Positions 44,886-54,784 of a DNA stretch of 64,000 bases are shown one piece after another (the first letter of the stretch is position 1; every line of letters begins with the position of its first letter). The notes below the pieces were generated by a model, which worked only from the letters and a program-made list of their open reading frames with translations, ran no database searches and was not told where the DNA came from. Both the position numbers and the translations under genes were made by a program. Source of the DNA: Cordylochernes scorpioides (taxonomy: Eukaryota > Arthropoda > Arachnida > Pseudoscorpiones > Chernetidae); NCBI GenBank assembly GCA_030710605.1, contig CP092870.1, forward strand, positions 96,686,592 to 96,750,591, in the 5' to 3' direction.

Positions 44886-45597
44886 TATTTCATTGCTTAT
44901 ATTCAGATTCTGTGATGGCAGAGGTTTTCCGCTATGTTTACAATCTGATGGAGTTTGTTTCCTCAGCGGGAGAATAGATTTTACTCTGTTTACAGTGTTT
45001 TCTTTGGCAGCGTTGCCGAGTTATTCTTGTGACTACAGAGTATCTGTATCGATTTTATACCGTTCTCAGCATATTCGGTGACTTTCATCCTACGTTCTTT
45101 ATCTGGAAAATTCGAAGAGAAGTTCTGGACCTTATTCTTAAAAAATGATTTCTTTTCTACAGCAAATCTCCAGTCCTATCTAATGGATGATCACCTTTGT
45201 GAAAGGTTTATAACTGTACATTAGTGGAGAGTGTTACGTCCAGAATGAAAAGGTATGCTCTCGTGAAACTTGGCCTGAATGTACAATCTCTTCACATTGA
45301 CCAAAAAGTAAAACATAGATGGAAATTTGACTATTATTGTAAAAACATTTTGAAGCCAAAATTTTATCGTTCATTACATACCACAGAAAGTTAATTTGAT
45401 TCAAATTTCACGTTTTTGTTCCCTCTTAAACTCTTTCTAGGTGTAATACTTTCTATTTCCAATAATGTAGTTTTAACAATAAAAGCTTTTTATTAAAAAA
45501 AAAAACTTTTTATAGACTCGTCCAGGAGTCCAAGAAAGAAATAAAAAGTAGGCAATGATACAAAGTGTATGAATAATTAAATAAATAACCATCTACA
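44886..45597. other. Unassigned gap
   Basis: A 62-codon plus frame at 44893-45081 has no recognised domain. Bases 45370-45470 resemble 53575-53665. Confidence 0.35.
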
Positions 45598-45599
45598 TA

Positions 45600-45775
45600 T
45601 TCTTGGACAAAACACACTTAAGGAAGTTGTATCTTTTAACATGTATATTGGGATTGAGACAATAACTCTGAAAGATATTACAGTGACCTTTATTGAAGAG
45701 ACACGAGATAACCAAATGTGAACAAAATTGACTCTGTCTCCTTAAAAAAAAAATAGACGACCGGCGACATCAAAA
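45600..45775 (+). repeat. MITE M, right end replaced by LTR sequence
   Basis: The left terminus and interior are present. The right end stops at 'acatcaaaatattg' where the LTR fragment begins. Confidence 0.6.
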
Positions 45776-46440
45776 TATTGCCACGTGGAAAATTAGGGAA
45801 GGCCAACTTCGGGATGAGACAGCAATTTATTTAAGGCAAGTACAAACTATGAATTATAAACAAAAGATAAGCAAAAGAGGGAAGTGTACAGAGTATAGCA
45901 AAATATAAACATAAAAAAAATATTACTCTGCTAAAATAATAAATACTTTGTTGCATAGCTCTTTCCCTATGGAAGCTGTGACCCACAGCTAGCAATTATT
46001 GTAGATACTGACATGGATCTGACGTGCTTCTGCCAAGAATTCCATCGAAGTCTTGGAACTTTGTCCCTAGTACCTTTGCGGCCTTTTTCTTGCGGCGTGA
46101 AGAACGGCTTTGTCGTCGTATCGTCTATAGGGACATCGTCATCTTGGAGGGAAGTCTTGGCTTTGACACGTCGGTGGAATCCTGGAGTCAGTCTACGAAA
46201 ATGTAGATCACAGCACCCATGGCCTCTAGATCTTTTCGGCGATCTTCAGTTTGTCTTCTTTAATTTACCCAGCATCTCCACCAAAATGCCACGTGGAAAA
46301 TTAGGGAAGGCCAACAAAGAGACAGCAATTTATTTCAGGCAAGGACAAACTATGAGTGATAAACATAAGATAAGAGGGAAGTGTACAGAGCAAAATATAA
46401 ACATAAAAAATAATACTCGCTAAAACAATAAATACTTTGT
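45775..46440 (-). mobile_element. Short LTR-flanked element (TRIM-like) related to the 41.7-kb fragment
   Basis: Two direct repeats of about 160-180 bp (45775-45955 and 46283-46440, each with 'gccacgtggaaaattaggga') flank about 330 bp that match the 41830-42120 gag-proximal region inverted. On the minus strand the distal repeat ends CACGTGGCA and is followed by 'ttttggtggagatgctgggt', a primer-site-like segment. No polymerase is encoded. Confidence 0.55.
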
Positions 46441-46491
46441 GAAAAAATAGTACAAATGTGATATTGTACTGGAATAAGGTGCATAAATTAA

Positions 46492-46757
46492 GAAAAAGGC
46501 ATCTCCTTATCGTGTAACTGAAAGTTGCTGATGGCTTGCGCCATCTATCAGAATAAATATCAACTATTCTCGTTGATTTCTAATTATTCCAGAATGCCCA
46601 GCGTCCGTGGTTAGCTTTTCTTGATTAATCAAGAATGGGTATTTGGCCAATTCTGGAATAATTAGAAATCAACGAGAATAGTTGATATTTATTCCGATAT
46701 ATGGCGCAAGCCATCAGCAACTTTCAGTTGCACGATAAGGAAATGCCTTTTTCTTAA
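46492..46757. repeat. Foldback related to the hammerhead elements, ribozyme core missing
   Basis: Arms of about 108 bp (46492-46599 and 46649-46757) are near-perfect inverted repeats. The centre has 'gcgtccgtggttagcttttc' and 'ttgattaatcaagaa', corresponding to the ribozyme's cleavage site, stem I 3' strand and following hairpin at 6914-6950. Confidence 0.65.
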
Positions 46758-46929
46758 CAAATACTTTGTTACAATATAATAATTCTTTGTCCATGAGTGT
46801 AAAATTATAAGACAATTCTAAATTTTTACATAGCGCTACAAAGTACTCATATACTTACAAGTTTGTGGGGAGGGAAATGTCATGTTACCTTAAAAAATAT
46901 TTTTATAATTAGGTAAGATAGTCTAACGT

Positions 46930-47220
46930 TCTAGATGTGATACCATTTTGTAGAAATTCTCTCTCTCTCTCTCTCTCCACTCTGTGAAAGAACACTCACA
47001 GTCCATCGGTGGCGGAGTCTTTCACGCGGTGGGCGCCACCAATGACGACTTGTATATATTTATATAATATGTATATTTATCAATTATTTTTATATATTTA
47101 TTCATATATTTATCATTATATAATCTTATTTAGTCATATTTATATTTATTCTGTATTAACCATATATAATCTTATATGGACTTTGAAATAAAGTAGTTTC
47201 AATCTCAATCTCTCTCTCAT
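46930..47220. repeat. Uninterrupted copy of the repeat at 6510-7310, inverted
   Basis: Contains the GGTGGCG/CGCCACC hairpin (about 47008-47040), 'accaatgacgacttgtatat' and 'atataatcttatatgga'. Confidence 0.6.
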
Positions 47221-47344
47221 AATACAAAGTTTATTCACAGTTCCACCAAATACACAAAGAGCTTTACATATTTGAGCCCATTTTATAAATAAAGGTAAAG
47301 TTATATCTCCTGAATACATCACTACACACCAAACAGTAGTCAAG

Positions 47345-47940
47345 GTAGTGGACAGGTCCGGATGAAAGGGCTCCAAAGAAGACAAAGACTGTTGTGTCGG
47401 CTGGAAAGATGATGACCACTGGGATTCCCAAGGAATAATTCTAATTGACTACTTGAAAATGAAAAATATAATGATAATAAAACAGGAGAGAGTATTACGC
47501 AACACTTCTGGATCGATTAAAGGAAGAATCGCGTGCCAAACGTCCTCAGAAAAAGGTGATTTTTTTCACCACGATAATGCTCCACCCCATAGGTCAAATG
47601 TAGCAGCTTCTAAATTGTTCGAATTAGGTTTACAATTGGTTCCTTATCCAGCTTATTCCCCAGATTTGTCTCCCTGTGACTTCTTCCTCTTCTCAAATCT
47701 AAAGAAATAGCTGGGAGGGAGGAAATGCTCATCAAATGAAGAGGGTATGGACGAGGTAAATGGATAATTGGAAAACCTGGAAACGTCAAACTTTTCCGAG
47801 AGGATAAAAAAAAATCAGAACAACGCTGGACCAGGTATGTGGAGATGAATAGGGACTAGGTTAAAAAATAAAACATAATATTTCCAAAAACAAATTTTAT
47901 TTATTTTTTTACCTAATTGACCGAACACAGAACCCTCGTA
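47345..47940 (+). pseudogene. Mariner transposase C-terminal fragment
   Basis: Frames on the plus strand read RLKEESRAKRPQ, FHHDNAPPHRSNVAASKLFE (second catalytic Asp) and PAYSPDLSPCDFFLFSNLKK (third Asp). Then, after a stop and frame changes, come ENLETSNFSE and a RWxR-like end. The N-terminal half is absent. Spacing between the two Asp boxes is that of mariner DD34D. Confidence 0.75.
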
Positions 47941-48115
47941 TATGTACGCGCCTAGCGTGGATATTTATATATAGAATATTTATTTATATAAAACCTGAAA
48001 AAGAGCGATTTTCGTTTGAAAGCTTCCATTTCAAATAAGAAATATCCTCATAGTAAAATAAATATTTTATAAAATAAATAAAACAGGAATGTGGCATTAT
48101 GCAAATATCGAGAAT

Positions 48116-48200
48116 ATACACTCATGGACAAAACTTAAGAAAGTGGAAAGTCTTTGATATCCCTGGTCGTCTGTATTTTTCTTTTAAAGCCACAGAAGCA
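48116..48200 (-). repeat. MITE M right-end fragment
   Basis: 'tacactcatggacaaaactt' followed by 'gaaagtctttgatatccctg' reads inward from the terminal repeat. Confidence 0.6.
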
Positions 48201-48299
48201 ATAATATTAAATAAATTTCTATTTTATAAGGGTAGCAGCCCTCACAAATTGATCTTAAATAAAAAAGAGAGAATGTGTATTGCACCATATCAGAGACTG

Positions 48300-48370
48300 T
48301 TTACCATACAACAACAACAACAACAAAAAGGCTTTATTAGGGCCCATTGCCCTGTATGGATTCGCCATAC
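48300..48370 (-). repeat. LINE 3' tail
   Basis: 'acaacaacaacaacaaaaag' then 'gctttattagggcccattgc' then 'cctgtatggattcgcca' is the complement of the LINE tail at 4320-4378. Confidence 0.6.
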
Positions 48371-48845
48371 AACAACAAAACAATACAGCAATTTTTTTCT
48401 CCCTTTCCCCATGTGCACGTGAGCCTTTGTTTGAAAAGGGATTTATTTACACATCTGTTCTAAAACTTTCCTCACTACCTCTTTTGTGTATGAATCTATT
48501 TACAATTGATCTGTAGAAATTATAGAGTTCTATTGCTATATTTTTATTTTCTGAAATAGTTCTCAGCGTCTTCAGTGGGTTGCTAAGTCTCCAGAAGGTG
48601 TTTTTAAGAGGTTTTTTTTGTACCGTACAATATATTCTGTGATCCCGTACTGTAGTGTGGAAACAAGCTGGCAACACTTGACAAGTCTGTCGAACGTGGT
48701 GGCAGAACCAGCGGTGCCAGAGCCAGACAGAAATAGCAGTGTCATAAATATGGCAGCCTTCAAGTGGGTCGCCACCTCCTTCACTCCGCGGGGGACGAAA
48801 TTTACAGGAATGTGACCGTGAGTTTATGCAAATATCGAGAATATA
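48371..48845. other. Gap with a GC-richer block
   Basis: Bases 48610-48825 are GC-richer and open on the minus strand (with MTLLFLSGSGTAGSATTF), but I see no splice sites or family motif. Confidence 0.3.
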
Positions 48846-49353
48846 CACTCATGGACAAAACTTAAAGAACTGGAAAGTCTTTGATATCCCTGGTCGTCTG
48901 TATTTTTCTTTTTAAAGACACAGATGCAATTTTGTTTACACTTGGTTATCTCGTATGTGTTCAATAAAGGTCACTGTGTATCAAATATATTTCCGAGTTA
49001 TTGTTAGAGTGTCTCTAGGTATTCACCCATAACATCTATGCAAGATTTCATCCGTGAAAACCAATTATCGAAGCACTTACACCAGTCATCTTCGGGGTTG
49101 GAATTTACGGCATTGATAAAGGCTTGCAGTGCTTCATCATCAGTGTCAAATTTTATCTCTTTTTCAACAATAACTTGAATTTTGGAAATTAATAAAAAAA
49201 AAAGTCACAAGGTGCTATGTCTGGTGAATATGGTGGATGGGTGACTAATTGGACACCAGAGTTTACTAAAAAGTCTAATGTTTGGGCTGAGGTGTGAGGT
49301 ACCTTGTACATGTTAAAAGGTACAACTTCCTTATGTTTTGTCTCCATGAGTGT
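48846..49353 (-). mobile_element. Longest MITE M copy, still containing mariner transposase sequence
   Basis: Both terminal repeats (48846 'tacactcatggacaaaactt' and, at 49340-49353, 'gtctccatgagtgta') bracket about 300 bp. Those encode, on the minus strand, PHTSAQTLDFLVNSGVQLV and HPPYSPDIAPCDFFFY (third catalytic Asp of mariner) and a decayed C-terminus. In shorter MITE copies this block is replaced by 'ctgaatcccgatatacat'. Family M is therefore probably an internally deleted mariner. Confidence 0.65.
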
Positions 49354-49526
49354 ATAGTTCTCCGGATCTAAGCTCTTCTGTCGCGGATGAATGAGGACAC
49401 CATCTTCACATCCACAAGGGTTTACTGAACCTGTAGGTGAAGGGAAGCCATGAAAAGCATTCAATGCAGACCCTATGTTGGAAGAGAGAGAGAGAGAGAG
49501 AGATCCCGGGTTAATCAATATAAATA

Positions 49527-49700
49527 TGATTGTAAAACGACATTTGAAAATTATCCCGCATGTGTTTCTTTTGAACGAAAAATCGAAATTTATTTAAAGG
49601 AGAAATAACGACTATTTCTAACCTTAGGGATGAAGTATGAAAGGATGAATTGTGAAGAGTAATGATAAACGGAAAAATAAAGTGTCCAGGGATGGGAATA
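49527..49700 (+). repeat. Interspersed repeat, copy 1 of 2
   Basis: 'gtaaaacgacatttgaaa', 'tatcccgcatgtgtttcttt' and 'gtgtccagggatgggaa' recur in order at 52934-53115. Confidence 0.65.
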
Positions 49701-50095
49701 GCCGCATAAGCCGCATTATATTATATTATTGTAAATATGCATATATGTTTGTTTTGTTTTGCCTTTTATATTGTTTTCATTATAAACATTGACCCACAAA
49801 GCTTCCAATAAAAAAAGACATAAATTTCAAAAAAGTATGTAAATAAGTTTAGTATGTTTGATTTCGATTCTAAATCGAATTTAGTCGCCATCTATGCAAC
49901 AACGGGCTCATGTTCAATTTGTTTCCATTCATCCAAAGTTATTATTGGATTAATTTGAATACCGTTGTATTTGAATATAGCAAAAAAAAAAGGCGATAAT
50001 AAAGGTATTTTGTTGTCAATTGCAAAATATAGAGATTCTTAGAACAATTGAAAAGTAGAAACACAATTAAGTGATCAAGAGAATTGTAACAATTT
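49701..50095. other. AT-rich gap
   Basis: Nothing recognised. Confidence 0.35.
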
Positions 50096-50350
50096 TCTTT
50101 ATTGTTTTAAGCTGGCAAGCTTTCAAACGTCAGCTCATCATCAGACCTGATGAAAGAGCTTGCCATTTTAAGCTAATATAAAAAATACATATACTATTTA
50201 TTAAAAAGAATTATACAAGTATATAATTATACTTGTATATAACATATTTTTATTGGGACCTTTCGGGTCTTGCCCCTTTTTCAACCTTATTTTAATTGCA
50301 GGTTGAGAAAGAACAAGACCCGAAAGCTTCCAATATTAAAAAAAAAAAAA
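50096..50350. repeat. Two foldbacks with hammerhead-like relics
   Basis: 50100-50180: 'taagctggcaagctttcaaa' against 'gaaagagcttgccattttaa'. 50247-50345: 'gggacctttcgggtcttg' against 'caagacccgaaagcttcc'. The second carries GTTGAGAAAGAACAAGACCC then GAAAG. Confidence 0.5.
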
Positions 50351-50635
50351 CTTCATTTATATAATATTTATTAATATATGTAATATATTCAAATGATAAG
50401 CAACGTTATTAAAAAAAAGGCCAAAACAGCAGTGTGTTAGATATGTAAATTAAATATTAACGGGCGTCAAACCAGGAGTAATGAACCATTTGAATAATTC
50501 ACGCGCATCTCTCATCTGAGGAATTATTTTAGTTTGTTATAAAACGTCAACTACAAATCCAACTCAAATTTAATATAATAGAAACTTTCGAAATAGCTCT
50601 TCTTCGTTTTATTCAATTAAGAATAAAATGGTAAA
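50351..50635. other. AT-rich gap
   Basis: Nothing recognised. Confidence 0.35.
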
Positions 50636-50637
50636 TA

Positions 50638-51952
50638 CAGGGTCTATTATGAAAAAAATGAGCATTTACTGGCAAAATACATTTATTGATCGTAATTTGT
50701 GCAAATGTTCAATATTCTTCAAAATACATTCCTCCTGCATCAATACACTTGCGGAGACGCGTTTGCCACGCCTGAAAGGCACCCTGAAACTCCTCGAAAG
50801 GAATTCTTCTCAGGAACGTTGTAACATGGTGTTGGATGTTTTCCACGGTTTCCCAATGTTTTCCTTTCACCTCTCTCTTGAGTCGCGGAAACAAAAAGAA
50901 GTCACATGGAGCTAAGTCGGGACTGTAAGGGGGTGAGGGATCATCGAGGTGTTGCTCCGGGCCAGGAAGTTGGTAATGATGAAGGCTGTGTGGCTGGTGG
51001 CATTGTCATGGTGGAGCTTGACCGTGTCTTTAATGTCAGTCCTCACGAGCGCCATCCGGCGTTTCAATCTCCTGAGCACCTCCAGGTAAAAGGCTGAGTT
51101 TACAGTTTGTCCCTGCGGTACAAACTCACAATGGACTATTCCTCGGATGTCAAAGAAGTCAATGATCATCGTTTTGATGCGCGACTTGCTCATTCGCGCT
51201 TTCTTGGGGCGTGGGGATGATTTTGTGTGCCATGCACAGCTCTGCCTTTTCGACTCTGGGTCGTATTCAAACATCCAGGATTCGTCTCCGGTTACTACAG
51301 AGTTCAGAAAGTCCGGTTCATTTTGAATCAAATACAACAATTCTTGACAGCGCAAAACTCTAAGTTCTTTCTGGTCTTGCGTCAACACTTTCGGCACAAG
51401 CTTCGCACAGACCTTACGCATTTGCAGATCCTCGGTCACTATCCCATGTACCACAAATGTGGACATGTGTAATGTGTCAGCAATTTGCTGGATGCTTAAT
51501 CGACGGTCGGTACGCAAACCCTCGAGCACACGATCCACGTTCTCGTCAGTTCTGGCCATTGTTGGGCGTCCTGAACGATGTTCGTCGGCGACCCCCTCCC
51601 GGCCCTCCTTGAACGCCTTGTGCCACTTCCCAGACTGTGATCTTGAAATGCAATCGTCCTTGAAGGCTTTTTGCAGCATCTGGAATGTTTCGGTTGCATT
51701 TTTTCCAAGCCTCGCGCAAAACTTTATGGCGTATCGTTGTTCAAGCGAACGCTCCATCGCGCTATGTTACAAAAGTTGAAAACACACTTCAAGCGGAGGC
51801 ATGTATCTCCCTTCACACTGCTCGAACTCAACTGACGACCGGATGGATTGAAAGGGCATATCCCTCCACCACATTTCCCACGGTTTTACCGTGCTGCCAT
51901 CTATCGTCGCGTCACAATAACATTATGCTCATTACTTTCATAATGGACCCTG
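50638..51952 (-). mobile_element. Near-complete mariner transposon, 1315 bp
   Basis: Inverted terminal repeats of about 28 bp (cagggtctattatgaaaaaa at the left; cagggtccattatgaaagta read from the right), flanked by TA at 50636-50637 and 51953-51954. Contains one transposase gene on the minus strand. Length and structure are typical for mariner. Confidence 0.9.
50706..51757 (-). pseudogene. Mariner DD34D transposase with one-base frameshift
   Basis: Starts MERSLEQRYAIKF at 51757. HTH motifs (FKEGREGVADEHRSGRPT; LSIQQIADTLHMS) are followed by VVTGDESWMFEYDP (first Asp), WHTKSSPRPKKARMSKS, KLHHDNATSHTAF (second Asp) and, after the frame break, YSPDLAPCDFFLF (third Asp), ending AGGMYFEEY. The only lesion I see is a G/C run at about 50929-50933 that is one base too short, so the 281-codon frame ends in PLTVPT. 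A sequencing error there would restore an intact gene. Confidence 0.85.
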
Positions 51953-51954
51953 TA

Positions 51955-52367
51955 TAACAACTAAAATAACGTCTATGAAGAGTTGTGTTTAGAGAAAAAT
52001 TATTAGTTAATTTAACCTAATTAAGAAATAAAACATCTTAGCGTTCAATTGAATATTGGGCGTGCGCCATCTATCGGAATAAATATAAAGTAACCATTAT
52101 TGTTATCATTATTAATCTCTCTCTCATGATAAATAAAGAAAAGCCCCCCCCCCCCCCCCCCAACCGGACATGATGTTATTGGCTTTCGTCAGTATAGAGC
52201 AGGCTGTACCCCAACGACCAAACAAACTGCTTCTAGAGGCTTCCTGAGAAATCAAGAAATGGGTAATTTAAGATTAAAAGTGGATGAGAACCCTAAACTA
52301 TTATTTTTGTAGGAAAAATAGAATAAAGGAGTGAAATTTTACTGGGATCAGGTTGATAAATTAAGTA
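51955..52367. other. Gap with a C-run
   Basis: C-run of about 17 at 52145-52162 and a partial arm ('gcgccatctatcggaataaa', about 52067-52090) of the foldback family. Confidence 0.4.
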
Positions 52368-52560
52368 AAAGACATCTCCTAATCGCGAAACTAAAAGTTG
52401 ATGATTGTATTGCGCCATCTATCGGAATAAATATCAACAAATCGTTGGATTTTTGGTCAATTCAAGAACAATTAAAAATGAAAGATAAGTTGATACATAT
52501 TCCGACAGAAGGCGCAAGCCATCAGCATCTTTTAGTTTCACGATCAAGAGAAGACTTTCG
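52368..52560. repeat. Degenerate foldback related to 46492-46757
   Basis: 'gcgccatctatcggaataaa...tatcaac' against 'gttgatacatattccgacag' and 'ggcgcaagccatcagcatct'. Confidence 0.5.
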
Positions 52561-52933
52561 CTATTTTTTTTTTTTTTAATGTTTATCTCTCTCTTTAACT
52601 TCGTAAATATATTTTTATTTGATGAACTACTATGAAGAAGAGATGCGCTCGAAAGTTGCATAAGACCAAAAAAAAAAAAAACAAGTAGCAGGATAATAAT
52701 TATTGGTGAACTCTTGTAGAACGTTGTTTAACGGTACAATTATTCAGGAGAAAGCAATTTGCCCTGAGCAGATCTATTCCTCTCAACTCTATTTAGAAGT
52801 TAGACAAACTCTTCTGGTAACTCTGTCATTATTTGCCATTTTGTGGTGAAGTATAAAAAGATCATTTGAATGGATTGATAGAACATGTATCATTAGTATA
52901 GTATTGGTACATAAGAAACACCCTAGTGGACAT
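52561..52933. other. AT-rich gap
   Basis: Nothing recognised. Confidence 0.35.
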
Positions 52934-53115
52934 AGAAAATTTTGTAAAACGACATTTGAAATACTATCCCGCATGTGTTTCTTTTCAACGAAAATTCAAA
53001 ATTTATTTCAAGGAGAAATAACGATTATTTCTAACCTTTTGAATGAGGTATGAAAGGGTGAATTGTGAAGAGTATTGATAAACGAAAAAATAAAAGTGTC
53101 CAGGGATGGGAAAAG
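52934..53115 (+). repeat. Interspersed repeat, copy 2 of 2
   Basis: See 49527-49700; same order of blocks with scattered differences. Confidence 0.65.
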
Positions 53116-53349
53116 GGATAGAAAATTTTATATACAGTAGGTTTTAGTGAAATACCATGAAATTTGGAAGGAATGTACATAGAGAAAATGTTTAAAACGT
53201 GTTACAAGAGAAGGAATTCCAGAAATCATTTCGAAGAAGGAATTAAAGATAACAGCGACGATTTTCTTTATTATTCGCCGTTGATTCCTTCTTAGATTAA
53301 AATGTGTCTGTGTACATTTGACTATTTTCGGATGTGACACCATAGCCTA

Positions 53350-54090
53350 AAAACATATGTAAATATAGTCTCTTCTGGAGATAAGCTTTCATCGGAGACA
53401 TCTTCATGTTAGGCCAAGATATGAGGAGTTTTTCAACCCAAACAGAGTATCTGGTTAGAAACAACGTACTGTAAATACCAGGTTTATCTATATATTCAGG
53501 CTATGGTCTCTTATGACATACTCTCTATCTCTGTACACCAACACGAATGTTGTTGCATTCATTTTGCATCCAAAATCTAATCATTCATTACGTGTCACAC
53601 GAAGTCTAATTTGAGAAAATTTCGTATTTTCTATTCAATTTCTTTTGGCTGTAATACTATCTATTTCCTCTAGAGTTATCTGGTATATGTTGACACACAG
53701 TTTAGGTTGCTGTGAACGTTGACTAGATATTTGATCTCGAAGGCTTACGTCACGTCCAAAGTATTCACAGTAAAACAGCGAAGAGGGGATCGCGATTTTG
53801 TTTGTATGCTTAGACGCCATGTTTGAGAAGCCTGACGTTGCCTCAAAACAAGGAGGATACAATAGAATCAATCTTCCATGTGAGACAAGAGCTTAAAAAC
53901 ATGGGTAAACATGGTCTTTCCTGGAGATGGCCTCTCATCGGAGACATTGTCATGTCAGGCCAAGTTATGAGAAGTCTTTCAACCCAAAAGGAGTCTCTGG
54001 TTAAAGACAAGGTACTGTAAAGATCAGGTTTATCTATATATTCAGGCTACGATCTCCTATGACATACTCTCTATCTCTGTACACCACAGG
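53350..54090. repeat. Direct repeat of about 200 bp, two copies
   Basis: 53360-53550 and 53900-54090 share 'ctggagat', 'catcggagaca', 'tgttaggccaag' or its variant, 'tttatctatatattcaggct' and 'atgacatactctctatctct'. The segment between has no recognised gene. Confidence 0.6.
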
Positions 54091-54092
54091 AA

Positions 54093-54250
54093 TGTCGTTG
54101 TTGCGTATTCCTCAAGTCGTTTAAACGATCTCCATTAGGTTCCATTGTCTCAGCTTTTCTATTATAGTCCTGGGGTTTTCCCAGAAGGTCTTTTTTGGAG
54201 GATTTGATACAATTCAATAGATGTTCAGGACTAGCTTGTTGGGAATCACA
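54093..54250 (-). repeat. LINE 3' end inside the K2P intron
   Basis: Matches 7335-7460 ('ctcaagtcgtttaaacgat', 'tctcagcttttctattatag', 'tcttttttggaggatttgat'). Minus reading includes ASPEHLLNCIKSSKKDLL-like sequence. Confidence 0.65.
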
Positions 54251-54285
54251 CGAATGTTGAGGCGTTCAGTGAAGTTTATCGAAGA

Positions 54286-54291
54286 ACTTAC
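54286..54291 (-). other. Splice donor of the K2P exon
   Basis: The minus strand reads G|GTAAGT, a consensus 5' splice site, directly after the TIG codons. Confidence 0.8.
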
Positions 54292-54709
54292 CTATAGTGG
54301 AGATGACGGTGATAGAGAAGAGAAAGGCGCTGGAGAAAGACCAATCCTCCCGAGTGCTTCGGCCGTCGTAGCCTTCTTTGATGGCTTTCACCACGTCACG
54401 CTGGAAATTCGTGATCTCCTGAGTCACCTTGCGGCTCCATTCATCCTCGAACAGCACGTTCAGGGCGGACGTCGTGTTCCACATGCGATTCACCGCCTCC
54501 ATCCGTAGCGTCGCCACATGCCCGTGCTCGTCCTGGTGTCGCGTCTCCAGGGAACGGAAAGCGAAGGCCCCAGCGACGCTGTAGCCCACCACCAGCGCGA
54601 ACATCCCGACATGTTTGAAAAGGAAGGCGCAGGTCCGGCCCCACCAGAGTCTGCAGCGGGCGCGGCGTCCCAGGTTGGACGTGGGTAGGCGCTTCTTGGT
54701 GTGGTCCAT
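54292..54709 (-). CDS. First coding exon of a two-pore-domain (K2P/TWIK) potassium channel
   Basis: K2P channels carry background potassium current across the plasma membrane as dimers, each subunit having four membrane segments and two pore loops. The ATG at 54709 (context ACGATGG) opens 139 codons plus one base. Residues 1-27 form a basic cytosolic N-terminus; about 28-51 (FLFKHVGMFALVVGYSVAGA) is M1; FRSLE begins the extracellular cap; NTT at 78 is a glycosylation sequon of the cap; 121-140 (EDWSFSSAFLFSITVISTIG) is pore helix 1 up to the selectivity filter. The exon ends ACTATAG before GTAAGT, splitting the first Gly codon of the GYG filter in phase 1, a place where K2P genes commonly have an intron. 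The G+C content is far above the flanks. The remaining exons should lie at lower coordinates; I could not find them here. Confidence 0.85.
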
Positions 54710-54784
54710 CGTGTGTGGCGGGCACCGAGCCAACCCTTGCGTCGGCGCAACGCGGCGTGTGACGTGAGGATGTCTCTCGGCTGA

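Noticed and set aside
48572..48784. Signal-peptide-like exon on the minus strand
   Set aside because: The frame starts from a non-ATG codon, has no splice sites I can defend and no conserved motif; only modest GC enrichment.
54441..54750. Additional minus-strand frames of 94 and 86 codons
   Set aside because: They are shadows of the K2P exon in other phases caused by its high G+C content.
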